Program-made: the position numbers and the translations under genes | Part shown: one piece after another, positions 41,361 to 49,631 of the stretch | How the letters are laid out: every line of letters begins with the position of its first letter | Position numbering within the stretch: position 1 is the first letter of the stretch | Assembly (NCBI GenBank): GCA_009838765.1 | Contig: VXQX01000058.1 | Location: forward strand, 1-52,998 | From: Gemmatimonadales bacterium | GTDB taxonomy: Bacteria > Gemmatimonadota > Gemmatimonadetes > Palauibacterales > Palauibacteraceae | Length of the DNA: 52,998 bases | Direction of reading: 5' to 3' | The notes under the pieces: model-generated | Database searches by the model: none | Told to the model about the DNA's origin: nothing | The model's input: the letters and a program-made list of their open reading frames with translations, nothing else

Positions 41361-44099
41361 ATGCGGAGAGTCCTCGTCGCTGTGGCGATCGGGCTGTTGG
41401 CGGTGCCGGCCGGAGTCCTCGGGCAGGGTGGGCTCGAAGTGACCGTGCGGGACGCCGACACGGGGGCGGGTCTGCCGAGGGCGCAGGTCGCGCTGCCGGG
41501 ACTCGGCTACGGCGGGATCACGGATGTCGAGGGCCGCTTCCGCATGCCGGACCTCCCATCCGGCCCCGTCGCGGTCGAAGTGCGGCTTCTCGGCTACGCG
41601 ATCGCGCGGCGGGAAGCCACTGTCGTGGACGATTCCGTCGTCGTGCTCGAAATCCCTCTGACTCCCACCGTGATCTCCGTCGCCGGCCTCGTCGCCGTCG
41701 GCAGCCGGTCGAGACCCCGTACAGCCACGGAATCGATGGTCCCCATCGACGCGCTCGCGCCGGCGGAGTTGCTCGACCAGGGGGACACGGACATCGACGA
41801 TCTTCTGCGAACGACGATCCCCTCCTACAACGTCAACCCGCAGGCCGTCGGAGACGCGGCGAGGATCATCCGGCCGGCGAACCTCCGCGGTCTGGCCCCC
41901 GACCACACGCTCGTGCTGGTGAACGGGAAGCGGCGGCACCGGGCGGCGGTCATCACGTGGATCGGCAACGGCGTCGCCGACGGCGCGCAGGGCCCGGACC
42001 TCTCGAGCATCCCGGCCATCGCCCTCCGCCAGGTGGAGGTGCTGCGGGACGGCGCTTCGGCCCAGTACGGATCCGACGCCATCGCGGGCGTCATGAACTT
42101 CCATCTCAAGGACGCCCGGTCGGGCGGCGCGCTCGAAGTGCGCGGGGGCGGCTTCGGCGACGGCGGCGGCGAAGGCTATACGATATCCGGGAACACGGGA
42201 CTGCCCCTCGGCGCGACGGGCTTCGCGAACCTGAGCGCCGAGTTCGGGCGCTCGAACTCGAGCAGCCGCAGCGTGCAGCGGGCCGACGCCGCGCTCCTCG
42301 TCTCCCGCGGGAACACGCACGTCCGCGAGCCGGCCCAGATCTGGGGCGCACCGAAGATCGAGGATGACCTGAAGCTGTGGGGCAACTTCGGCTACTTCCT
42401 CGGCAGCGGCACCAAGGCCTACGCGCACGCGAACTACGCGAGCCAGCGCGTCACGGGGGGCTTCTTCTACCGCAACCCGAACACGCGGAGCGGCGTGTTC
42501 AGCCTCGACGGCGGCGAGACGCTCCTCATCGGCGACCTGCTCGACGCGCAGGACGGGGTCCTCGACGGTACCGCCGGCTGCCCCGTCGTGCGGGTCACCG
42601 ATGGTCTGCCGGACCCGGGCGCACTCCAGCAGGTCCTCTCCGATCCGAACTGCTTCACCTTCCAGAAGCTGTTCCCGGGCGGTTTCACGCCGCAGTTCGG
42701 GGGAGACGTGGGCGACGCCTCGCTCGTCGCCGGCGTGGAGGGCCAGACCGGGCGCCTGCACTGGGACGTGAGCGGGAACTACGGCCGGAACGAAGTGGAC
42801 TTCTTCATCTTCAACACGGTCAACGCTTCGCTGGGCCCGGCCACGCCCACGGAGTTCGATCCGGGACTCTACCGGCAGGTGGACATCAACCTGAGCGTCG
42901 ACGCGGCGTACACCGTGAGCGACCTGCTCGACCTGGCGGCCGGGGTCGAATGGCGCGACGAGCACTTCACGGTCGGACTCGGCCAGGACGAATCGTGGAC
43001 GCTGGGCCGCCTCGCGCCGCAGGGGTTCAGCGCGGGTTCCAACGGCTTTCCCGGCTTCAGCCCCATCGCGGCCGGCGACTGGCACCGCACGAACACGGCC
43101 TTCTATGCGGACGCCGAGTTGAGGGACTACCGCGGCAGCCGCTGGACGCTCGGCGCGGCCCTCCGCTTCGAGGACTTCGAGGACTTCGGATCCACGCTGA
43201 ACGGGAAGCTCGCGGGACGATACGCGCTCACCGACGGCCTCGCCCTGCGCGGCAGCCTGAGCACCGGCTTCCGCGCGCCCACGCCCGGCCAGCAGAACGC
43301 CTTCAACGTCTCCACCATCTTCGATCGAAACCTCGGGGACCTGGTGAACAGCGGGACGATCCCCTCCACCTCAAGAGTCGCGGAGCTCAAGGGCGGGGTG
43401 CCGCTCGACGCCGAGAAGTCCCGCAACCTCGCGGCCGGAGCGGTGCTGGAGCGCGGCGACTTCCTGCTCACGGCGGATTACTTCCGCGTCGCCCTGGCCG
43501 ATCGCATCGCGCTCACGCAGCGCTTCAATCTCACGCCCGACGAACAGACGAGGCTCGTCGAAGAGGGCATCGTGAGCGCCCGCAACCTGCAGGAGTTCCG
43601 CTTCTTCACGAACGACTTCAGCACGCGCACGCAGGGTCTCGACGTCGTCGCCACGTACGCGCCCGCGACGCTCGCCGGCGGGACGGCGCTGAGCCTCGCC
43701 TTCAACCACACGCAGACGAAGGTCACGGAGTTCGATCCGACGAAGCTCGACGACACCCGCATCCGCCAACTCGAGGGGGGGCTTCCCGGCACGCGCTGGA
43801 TTCTCACGGGAAAACACGCGCTCGGCCCGCTGAGCCTCCTGGGGCGCGTGAGCTACTACGCCGGCTGGTTCGATGCGCGGGACGATGTCTCGTATCCCGG
43901 CGCCCATCTCGTCGACCTCGAGGCCTCGTGGTCGATCGGCGACGCGCTCACCCTCACCGCCGGGGGCCAGAACGCGCTGAACCGGTATCCGGCGGAGAAT
44001 CCCGGCGCCACGTTCTCCGGCAACCGCTACGGGCCGGGTTCCCCCTTCGGCTCGAACGGCGGTTTCTACTACGTCCGCCTCGCGTATCGCTGGGACTAG
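41361..44099 (+). CDS. TonB-dependent outer-membrane receptor with N-terminal carboxypeptidase-regulatory-like domain
   Basis: 912 aa. Signal peptide (VLVAVAIGLLAVPAGVLGQ), then a CarboxypepD_reg-like beta-sandwich at about 24-105 (GLEVTVRDADTGAGLPRAQV). The plug domain covers about 120-260 (DIDDLLRTTIPSYNVNP, LRGLAPDHTLVLVNGKRRH, IPAIALRQVEVLRDGASAQYGSDAIAGVMNF). The rest is a 22-strand-type barrel. Such receptors import siderophores, oligosaccharides or peptides using TonB energy. There is no SusD partner, and its ligand is unknown. GGAGGAGGT just ahead of ATG 41361 is a strong ribosome site that overlaps the end of the preceding gene. Confidence 0.93.
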   Translation: MRRVLVAVAIGLLAVPAGVLGQGGLEVTVRDADTGAGLPRAQVALPGLGYGGITDVEGRFRMPDLPSGPVAVEVRLLGYAIARREATVVDDSVVVLEIPLTPTVISVAGLVAVGSRSRPRTATESMVPIDALAPAELLDQGDTDIDDLLRTTIPSYNVNPQAVGDAARIIRPANLRGLAPDHTLVLVNGKRRHRAAVITWIGNGVADGAQGPDLSSIPAIALRQVEVLRDGASAQYGSDAIAGVMNFHLKDARSGGALEVRGGGFGDGGGEGYTISGNTGLPLGATGFANLSAEFGRSNSSSRSVQRADAALLVSRGNTHVREPAQIWGAPKIEDDLKLWGNFGYFLGSGTKAYAHANYASQRVTGGFFYRNPNTRSGVFSLDGGETLLIGDLLDAQDGVLDGTAGCPVVRVTDGLPDPGALQQVLSDPNCFTFQKLFPGGFTPQFGGDVGDASLVAGVEGQTGRLHWDVSGNYGRNEVDFFIFNTVNASLGPATPTEFDPGLYRQVDINLSVDAAYTVSDLLDLAAGVEWRDEHFTVGLGQDESWTLGRLAPQGFSAGSNGFPGFSPIAAGDWHRTNTAFYADAELRDYRGSRWTLGAALRFEDFEDFGSTLNGKLAGRYALTDGLALRGSLSTGFRAPTPGQQNAFNVSTIFDRNLGDLVNSGTIPSTSRVAELKGGVPLDAEKSRNLAAGAVLERGDFLLTADYFRVALADRIALTQRFNLTPDEQTRLVEEGIVSARNLQEFRFFTNDFSTRTQGLDVVATYAPATLAGGTALSLAFNHTQTKVTEFDPTKLDDTRIRQLEGGLPGTRWILTGKHALGPLSLLGRVSYYAGWFDARDDVSYPGAHLVDLEASWSIGDALTLTAGGQNALNRYPAENPGATFSGNRYGPGSPFGSNGGFYYVRLAYRWD

Positions 44100-44108
44100 C
44101 GTCGGGAA

Positions 44109-44181
44109 TGACCGGGGTGGGGGTCGAACCCACGACCTGCGGATTAAAAGTCCGTTGCTCTGCCAACTGAGCTACCCGGCC
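44109..44181 (-). tRNA. tRNA-Lys, anticodon TTT
   Basis: 73 bases on the minus strand. The acceptor stem GGCCGGG pairs with CCCGGTC (one G-U), discriminator A. The anticodon arm has the loop CTTTTAA with TTT at its centre, and the T arm is GTGGG-TTCGACC-CCCAC. CCA is not encoded. It lies downstream of the secreted-protein gene on the same strand and convergent to the TonB receptor. Confidence 0.95.
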
Positions 44182-44263
44182 GGGAAGCCGGGCGGACCCG
44201 ACGGGGGCGCCGCCCGGCGCGGCTCAAGCTAACACCGGCGCCGACGCCGTACACCTGTCGCGG

Positions 44264-44860
44264 TCAGCCCGGGGGACGCGGCAGTCCGCGGAGGATCCGA
44301 AGGCCGGAACTGTCGGCCGCCAGCTCCGCGGGGAGCCCGGCGGCGCCGTTGCGCAGGAGGCTCCGCACCTGCCCGGTGGCGCGGTCGATCACCATCATCG
44401 CCCGCGCGCCCGCCTCCCGGTCCACCGTGGTCACGCCCTCCGGCCCACTGAGTTCCAGCCGGTCCAGCGCCTCCGTCCACGCGGCGTCAAAGGGAATCGA
44501 GTAGGAAAACCCCTTGCTCCCATCCGAGATCTCGCCGGGCGTGAATCGGATCGAGAACAGCGTCTCCCCCTCGCCGTCGAGCCCCCGCACCCGGTAGTCG
44601 CCGGACGCTCCGGGGCGGCTCACTCTTCCCTCATACGCGAAGGCGGGTTCGAGCACGAGTTCGCCGTCGGCCCGGATCCCTCCCCAGAGCATGAGCACCG
44701 TCGACTCCTCCGGCTCATGCGACGGGTCCTGGCCCGCCGCGGGCGCCGCCGCCAGAGCCGCCGCCAGAGCCGCCGCCAGAGCCGCCGACACGACCGCCGC
44801 TGCAGTCGCGAGGAAGCCGGTCCGCGGCGCAACCCGCAGAGGTGCCGGCCGTGCGCTCAC
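44264..44860 (-). CDS. Secreted protein of unknown function
   Basis: 198 aa from GTG 44860, which has GAAGGAG seven bases upstream. The signal peptide has a long h-region containing three exact ALAA units and ends APAAGQ. The mature part is predicted to be all-beta: VLMLWGGIRADGELVLEPAFAYEG, GDYRVRGLDGEGETLFSIRF, DRLELSGPEGVTTVD. This pattern resembles C-terminal beta-sandwich domains of some secreted peptidases, but no catalytic residue is present. No function can be assigned. A 15-mer shared with the ffh promoter region lies 60 bases upstream of the start. Confidence 0.7.
   Translation of the reverse strand: MSARPAPLRVAPRTGFLATAAAVVSAALAAALAAALAAAPAAGQDPSHEPEESTVLMLWGGIRADGELVLEPAFAYEGRVSRPGASGDYRVRGLDGEGETLFSIRFTPGEISDGSKGFSYSIPFDAAWTEALDRLELSGPEGVTTVDREAGARAMMVIDRATGQVRSLLRNGAAGLPAELAADSSGLRILRGLPRPPG
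44745..44786 (-). repeat. 12-base tandem repeat in a signal-peptide coding region
   Basis: GCCGCCGCCAGA occurs three times perfectly (44745-44780) plus six further bases. Read on the minus strand it gives in-frame ALAA units in the hydrophobic core of the signal peptide, so copy changes would lengthen or shorten it without a frameshift. Confidence 0.8.
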
Positions 44861-45012
44861 CTGGTCGCTCCTTCGTTGATCCTGCGTTGATCCTCCTCTC
44901 CATCATGCTGCCTGAACGCTCGACGTCAGGCAACGCTTCGCCCGGCCTGTCGCCCGCGCGCCGGCCGGCCCGGCGCTTGCGCCTGGCCTGACCCCTGCCC
45001 CAATGTACGGAC

Positions 45013-45032
45013 ACTGAAATATGATTTTCTGT
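45013..45032. promoter_or_regulatory. Imperfect palindrome in the AT-rich leader of vapBC
   Basis: ACTGAAA-N6-TTTCTGT is symmetric at six of seven positions per arm and sits about 40 bases before vapB in a stretch (45001-45050) far richer in A/T than the flanks. An autoregulatory operator for the AbrB-type antitoxin is plausible. Confidence 0.35.
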
Positions 45033-45069
45033 TGTCAGTATTCATACCTCGAATCCCCGGAACTGGAAC

Positions 45070-45285
45070 ATGCGCATATCGGAGCGGGGGCAGATCACGA
45101 TCCCCAAGAAGCTGAGAGACCGTTTCGGCATGAATCACAACGTCGAAGTCGAACTCGTTCCAACGGAAGGGGGCCTTCTCATTCGAAAGCGAACGGCCGC
45201 CGGGCACCCGGTGGACCGTGTGTACGGCATCCTGGGGACGGGCGGGAACACGGACGACTACCTCGAGGAGATTCGGGGTCGATGA
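45070..45285 (+). CDS. vapB: AbrB/MazE-type antitoxin (VapB)
   Basis: 71 aa. The swapped-hairpin AbrB fold is plain: MRISERGQITIPKKLRDRFG, VEVELVPTEGGLLIRKR. The C-terminal tail (VDRVYGILGTGGNTDDYLEEIRG) would hold the toxin. The stop overlaps the toxin ATG (ATGA), so the two are translationally coupled. It binds its own promoter in known systems. Confidence 0.92.
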   Translation: MRISERGQITIPKKLRDRFGMNHNVEVELVPTEGGLLIRKRTAAGHPVDRVYGILGTGGNTDDYLEEIRGR

Positions 45286-45680
45286 TCACGGCGGTGGATA
45301 CGAGCGTCCTGCTCGACCTCTTCCTTCGGGACGAGCGTCACGGCCGCTCCTCGCGGGCATGGCTGGTGGAGGCCTATGACGCCGGCGCGATCATCGTCTC
45401 GCATGTCGTGTACGCCGAGTTGGCCCCCGCGTTCCCGAATCGCGAGGCGCTGGACCGGGCCCTGCGCGCGGTCAACGTCGTCGTGTCCCCGATCGATGCG
45501 GACATGGCCCACGAAGCGGGGCGCCGCTGGGGACGGTATCGCCAATCCGGAGGCGCCCGGGACCGCATCATCACGGACTTTCTGATCGGCGCCCACGCCG
45601 TCGCCGCCGCCGACCGCTTTCTCACCCGCGACCGTGGTTTTTTTGCCAGCTACTTCCCCGAACTCGAACGCGACGACTGA
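45282..45680 (+). CDS. vapC: PIN-domain toxin VapC
   Basis: 132 aa with the PIN acidic residues in ITAVDTSVLLDLF, VVYAELAPAF, DRIITDFLIGAHA and FLTRDRGFF. Mg2+-dependent RNase partner of the upstream VapB. ATG 45282 overlaps the vapB stop by four bases. A copy of the palindromic repeat starts five bases after the stop. Confidence 0.93.
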   Translation: MITAVDTSVLLDLFLRDERHGRSSRAWLVEAYDAGAIIVSHVVYAELAPAFPNREALDRALRAVNVVVSPIDADMAHEAGRRWGRYRQSGGARDRIITDFLIGAHAVAAADRFLTRDRGFFASYFPELERDD

Positions 45681-45684
45681 ACCG

Positions 45685-45700
45685 CGTTCCCGCGGGAACG
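45685..45700 (+). repeat. Palindromic repeat, copy 5
   Basis: The same 16-bp palindrome with the extension TCTGG, as in copy 4, directly after the vapC stop and 19 bases before the convergent methyltransferase ends. Confidence 0.9.
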
Positions 45701-45718
45701 TCTGGTCCGGGGGCGATG

Positions 45719-46426
45719 CTACCGTGCGCGGCGCGAGATCCAGGCGCCGTAGAGGAGCGCGCGGTAGTAGCGCCAGGCGTCCTCGAATCCGGCCCCGGCC
45801 AGCAGTTCGAGGATCCGGGCCTCGGAAACCCAGTGGATGCCCTCGTCGATCCTGGCCCTGAACGCGGCCCGCTCCGCCGCTCCCATCCCCTGGGTCTCCC
45901 AGTACCGGCTCCACGCAGCGAAGAGTTCGTCGAAGCGGGGGCCGTTCCGGTCTCCGTGGAGTTCGAACAGGAGGAAGGGGGCGCCGGGCGAGAGGCGGCG
46001 GGCGATGTCGCGCAGGAGGGCCTGCTTCGCCCCGTCGTCCGGGAGGAAGTGCATGACGTTGAAGCAGGTGGCGGCGTCGAAGTCGTCCCCATCGAGGTCG
46101 GAGACGTGTCCGTGGACGAGACGGACGCCATCTCCCACGCCGGCCTCCTCCGTCCGGTGCCCGGCGATGTCGATCATCTGGCGCGACGGATCGACGCCGG
46201 TCAGCCGCCAGCCGGGTCGCGCCGTCTTGAAGGTGACCAGCTCGATGCCGGTTCCGGCGCCGACGACCAGCACCCGCGGACTCGGACCCACGCGCCCCCC
46301 GAGGAGCGCGAGCGCCTGCCGGAACGAGCTCCGGTAGCCGGGTATCACCGTGCGGGCGATGTACTCGTAATCGCCGCCGTAGTCTCCGTCGAAGTCGAAT
46401 GGTGCCTCGTTCCCGAGTGTACTCAT
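45719..46426 (-). CDS. Class I SAM-dependent methyltransferase
   Basis: 235 aa. Motif I is RVLVVGAGTGIELVTF, the acidic end of strand 2 is LTGVDPSRQMIDIA, and FDAATCFNVMHFLPDD is motif post-II. The upstream IARTVIPGYRSSFRQALALLG helix and the C-terminal LFELHGDRNGPRFDELFAAW segment resemble small-molecule methyltransferases. The target cannot be seen. ATG 46426 is used because it leads into FDFDGDYGGDYEYIA; the longer frame runs through the tandem-repeat region. It converges on vapC. Confidence 0.88.
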   Translation of the reverse strand: MSTLGNEAPFDFDGDYGGDYEYIARTVIPGYRSSFRQALALLGGRVGPSPRVLVVGAGTGIELVTFKTARPGWRLTGVDPSRQMIDIAGHRTEEAGVGDGVRLVHGHVSDLDGDDFDAATCFNVMHFLPDDGAKQALLRDIARRLSPGAPFLLFELHGDRNGPRFDELFAAWSRYWETQGMGAAERAAFRARIDEGIHWVSEARILELLAGAGFEDAWRYYRALLYGAWISRRAR

Positions 46427-46461
46427 GGGCACAAGAAACCCCCGGCCCGGGATTCGTTCAA

Positions 46462-46529
46462 GTGTGACGTCGCGGCCGGGCGGGTGTGACGCCGCGGCGG
46501 GGGCGGGTGTGACGCCGCGCCTGCGCGGG
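46462..46529. repeat. Short tandem repeat in the methyltransferase/GH113 divergent gap
   Basis: GTGTGACG followed by a C/G-rich tail recurs at 46462, 46484 and 46507 (periods 22 and 23). Units 2 and 3 share GGGCGGGTGTGACGCCGCG nearly exactly. It sits between the divergent methyltransferase and glycosidase-like genes in a 212-base gap that shows nothing else I can name. Confidence 0.7.
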
Positions 46530-46638
46530 GCGTGAACCCGACACGAGGTCGCAACTCGTAGAGAGAAGGGTCGCGGCTCGCATGGCAAGGGTCGCGGATG
46601 TGTTGAGATTCAGATTGCCGAAAGGCACGATGGTATAG

Positions 46639-47805
46639 ATGAAAACGAAGAGATTGGCCGCCCGCGCTCTGTTCGCGGCGCTGGCCGCATTGCCCGTCCT
46701 CGCCGGTTGCGGAGCTGCCGGAACGGGGAGCGATCCGGCCGTGTCCGGCCGGCCGGCCGTCGCGATGGCGAGCGTCGGGCCGGAAGAGAAGATTCGCGGC
46801 GTCTCCTTCTCCGCCCCGCGGCGCGAGATGGCGCCGGATGCGCTCGTTCGCGCTTCGCTGACGGGGGCAAACTGGGTCGCCGTCGTCCCCTACGCCTTCG
46901 TGGACCCCGACCAGCCGCGCGTCGGATTCGACCGCGAACGCCAGTTCTGGGGCGAGAGGACCGAGGGCGCCGCGAAGACCATCGAGTACGCCAGGGAGAG
47001 CCGACTCTCTGTGCTCCTCAAGCCGCACCTCTGGGTTCGCGGACAGGGCTGGCCGGGCGAGTTCGAGCCCGACACGGAAGAGGACTGGGAGATGTTCCTC
47101 TCGGGATACCGGGAGTACATCCTCCGGTTCGCGCATGTCGCCGACTCGATGGACGTGGAGATGTTCAGCGTGGGGACGGAGGTCGATCTCGTGGCGCTCG
47201 CGCGGCCGGACTACTGGCGGTCGCTCATCGAGGAGGTGCGGGCGATCTACGGGGGCCGCCTCACCTACGCGGCGAACTGGGACAAGTACGCGCGGATCGA
47301 GTTCTGGGACGCACTCGACCTCGTGGGCGTGGACGCCTATTTCCCGCTCGCCGACGACGCCACGCCGGATGTGGAGACGCTGGTCGAGGCGTGGGAGCCG
47401 TGGAGCGAGGAGCTGCGCACGGTCGCGGTCGCCACGGGGAAGCCGATCCTGTTCGCCGAGTACGGGTACCGCAGCGTGGACGGAGCGGCGGGCCGCCAGT
47501 GGGAGTTGCCGGAGGGCCGTCGCGCGCGGGGCGTGCCGGCGAACTACGAGGCTCAGTCCGGGGCCTACGAGGCGCTCTTCCGCGTGTGGTGGGACCGTCC
47601 CTGGTTCGCGGGCGGTTTCGCCTGGAAATGGTACGCGGGCTCTCCGGCCGGAGAGTGGATCGCGACCGACTACTCGCCGCAGGGGAAGCCGGCGGAGACG
47701 GTCATGGCCACCTGGTACGGCGGCGACGCGAGCCCGGGCACACCGCCGGTGCTCACGCTTCCGGATCGGATCCGAGATCGCACGTCGGGTCCGGCGCCGG
47801 ATTGA
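46639..47805 (+). CDS. GH113-like TIM-barrel glycoside hydrolase, lipoprotein
   Basis: 388 aa. The signal ends ALPVLAGC (lipobox). The barrel follows (IRGVSFSAPRREMAPDALVRAS, VLLKPHLWVRGQGWPGEF). The likely acid/base is Glu181 in FSVGTEVDLV and the nucleophile Glu274 in ILFAEYGYRS; WDALDLVGVDAYFPL lies between. This matches the GH113 (beta-mannanase-like) and related hydrolases in the GH-A clan. By inference it trims mannose-type glycans at the surface. Its 3' end overlaps the convergent rnhB by 53 bases. Confidence 0.85.
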   Translation: MKTKRLAARALFAALAALPVLAGCGAAGTGSDPAVSGRPAVAMASVGPEEKIRGVSFSAPRREMAPDALVRASLTGANWVAVVPYAFVDPDQPRVGFDRERQFWGERTEGAAKTIEYARESRLSVLLKPHLWVRGQGWPGEFEPDTEEDWEMFLSGYREYILRFAHVADSMDVEMFSVGTEVDLVALARPDYWRSLIEEVRAIYGGRLTYAANWDKYARIEFWDALDLVGVDAYFPLADDATPDVETLVEAWEPWSEELRTVAVATGKPILFAEYGYRSVDGAAGRQWELPEGRRARGVPANYEAQSGAYEALFRVWWDRPWFAGGFAWKWYAGSPAGEWIATDYSPQGKPAETVMATWYGGDASPGTPPVLTLPDRIRDRTSGPAPD

Positions 47806-48469
47806 ACTCCAGTTCGGTCTGCAGGATCCCCCGGAAGGTGATCCGGTGGTGCGGCGTCGGGCCGTGCCGGCGGATCGCGTCCATGTGCGCGCGGGTCCGG
47901 TATCCCTTGTTGGACGCCCAGCCGTAGAGCGGGTATCGCGCGTCGAGCCGCCGCATGAGGCGGTCGCGCGTGACCTTCGCGAGGATCGAGGCGCACGCGA
48001 TGGAATGCGAGGCCCGGTCGCCGCCGACGATCGAGCGGTGCTCGCCGAGTTCCGGGACCGGGTTGCCGTCGACGAGCACGAGTTCCGCCGGAAGCGCGAG
48101 ACGATCGAGCGCGCGGCGCATGGCGACGATGGTCGCGGCCCGGACGTTGAGGCGTTCGATCTCGCGGGTGGAGGCGGCGGCGATGCGCCAGGCGAGACTC
48201 TCCGCGCGGATGCGGCGGGCAAGTGCTTCGCGACGGGACGGGGAGACCTGCTTGCTGTCCGTACACCCCTCGAACCGCTGTCCCGGGTGGAGCGCGACGG
48301 CGCCCACCATCACGGGACCCGCCACCGGACCGAGCCCCGCCTCATCGATCCCGACCACGACGCGAAAGCCGGAAGCCCAGCCCTCTTCCTCGTAGTCGAG
48401 CGGCGCCGTGGCCGGCGCTCCCGGAGCGGGCGTCGCCGGTGTCAGTCTTCCTGATTCTTGTCGAGCCAC
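47753..48469 (-). CDS. rnhB: Ribonuclease HII
   Basis: 238 aa from GTG 48469, overlapping the end of rplS by about 28 bases; the true start is uncertain. Motifs: [17 protein letters not shown] with the first Asp-Glu pair, ELVLVDGN, and [27 protein letters not shown]. RNase HII removes RNA from RNA-DNA hybrids and single ribonucleotides from DNA. The usual GRG of the first motif is GLG here, i.e. the conserved Arg is Leu. Last gene of the ffh-rplS operon, a common position. Confidence 0.9.
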   Translation of the reverse strand: MARQESGRLTPATPAPGAPATAPLDYEEEGWASGFRVVVGIDEAGLGPVAGPVMVGAVALHPGQRFEGCTDSKQVSPSRREALARRIRAESLAWRIAAASTREIERLNVRAATIVAMRRALDRLALPAELVLVDGNPVPELGEHRSIVGGDRASHSIACASILAKVTRDRLMRRLDARYPLYGWASNKGYRTRAHMDAIRRHGPTPHHRITFRGILQTELEFNPAPDPTCDLGSDPEA

Positions 48470-48813
48470 CACTTTCGTTCCGGCACCCGAGCCCGCTTGC
48501 CGCGGCGGTTGCGAAGGTAGTAGAGCTTGGCCCGTCGGACATCGCCCCGCCGAACGACTTCGAGCCCCACGATCCACGGGGAGTGGAGGGGGAAGATCCG
48601 CTCGACGCCGACGCCGCCGGAGATCCGCCGCAGCGTGAAGGTCGCGTTGACCCCCGCCCCGCGGCGACCGATGCAGACGCCCTCGAACGGCTGCACGCGC
48701 TCCTTCTGCCCTTCCTTCACGCGTACGCGAACGCGCACCGTGTCCCCCGGCGCGAAGGCCGGAAGGTCCGTGCGCTTATATCCCTCCTCGATACCGGCGA
48801 TTCTGGGATCCAT
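48442..48813 (-). CDS. rplS: 50S ribosomal protein L19
   Basis: 123 aa, normal length. [53 protein letters not shown] and [23 protein letters not shown] are standard L19. It sits at the 30S-50S interface. A 116-base gap separates it from trmD upstream; nothing else is visible there. Confidence 0.97.
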   Translation of the reverse strand: MDPRIAGIEEGYKRTDLPAFAPGDTVRVRVRVKEGQKERVQPFEGVCIGRRGAGVNATFTLRRISGGVGVERIFPLHSPWIVGLEVVRRGDVRRAKLYYLRNRRGKRARVPERKWWLDKNQED

Positions 48814-48929
48814 CGTTCGTCTATCCTTGCTCGCTGCGTCTCCATGTGCGTTTGAGGCGGCGCATCCATCTGTGTCACGGGAGGGTTGCGGCGATGTGAC
48901 GATGGGTACGGCCACAGCCCTTCAGTATA

Positions 48930-49610
48930 TCAGTCGACCGCGTCGAGGTCGAGGAGGTCGGGACGGCGTCGTCGCGTCGCCGCGTCGGCCTGCGCGGCGC
49001 GCCAGCGTTCGATGCGGGCGTGATCACCCGACCGGAGCACGTCCGGCACCGGTCGGCCGCCGTGCTCGGCGGGCCGCGTGTAGGCGGGGGCGGAGAGGCG
49101 TCCCTCGTAGAACGAGTCGGAGGAGGCCGATTCGTGATCGCCGAGCGCCCCGGGGAGGAGGCGCACCACGGCGTCGATGACGACGAGCGCGGCCGGCTCG
49201 CCCCCGCTCAGGACGTAGTCGCCGATCGAGACCTCCTCGTCCACCCAGGCGTCGACGACCCGCTCGTCGATCCCCTTGTAGCGTCCGCACAAGAGCGTGA
49301 GGTCGGACTCAAGCGCGAAGCGCACCGCCGTCTCGTGGTCGAACGGCCGTCCGCGCGGGGAGAGCGAGATCACGCGCCCCGGGCGGTCCAGCGCGCTCAG
49401 CGCGGCCTCGAAGGGCCCGGGCTTCATCACCATCCCGCCGCCGCCTCCGAAGGGCTCGTCGTCGGTCGTCCGGTGGCGGTCCATCGCGTACGCGCGCACG
49501 TCGATGAGCCGGTAGTCGACGAGCCCCGCCTCGCGGGCGCGGCCCGGGATCGAGAGGCCGAGCGGGCCCTCGAGGTAGTCCGGGAAGATCGTGAGGACGT
49601 GGATTCGCAT
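48930..49610 (-). CDS. trmD: tRNA (guanine-N1)-methyltransferase TrmD
   Basis: 226 aa. SPOUT fold with knot motifs LSPRGRPFDHETA, LLCGRYKGIDERVVD and EVSIGDYVLSGGEPAALVVID. It makes m1G37 in tRNAs, preventing +1 frameshifts. It begins MRIHVLTIFPDYLEGPLG and lies 21 bases after rimM. The C-terminus is a little short with a basic RRRRPDLLDLDAVD tail. Confidence 0.97.
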   Translation of the reverse strand: MRIHVLTIFPDYLEGPLGLSIPGRAREAGLVDYRLIDVRAYAMDRHRTTDDEPFGGGGGMVMKPGPFEAALSALDRPGRVISLSPRGRPFDHETAVRFALESDLTLLCGRYKGIDERVVDAWVDEEVSIGDYVLSGGEPAALVVIDAVVRLLPGALGDHESASSDSFYEGRLSAPAYTRPAEHGGRPVPDVLRSGDHARIERWRAAQADAATRRRRPDLLDLDAVD

Positions 49611-49631
49611 CGGACCGTTCCCGTGTTCGCG

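Noticed and set aside
42301..42315. A further partial copy (CTCCCGCGGGAAC) of the palindrome inside the TonB receptor gene
   Set aside because: It lacks the outer bases and the GTC extension and encodes a normal part of the receptor, so chance similarity is enough.
23897..45700. The five palindromes as ordinary intrinsic terminators
   Set aside because: The stem could be only six base pairs with a CGCG loop, no T-tract follows, and one copy is inside a reading frame.
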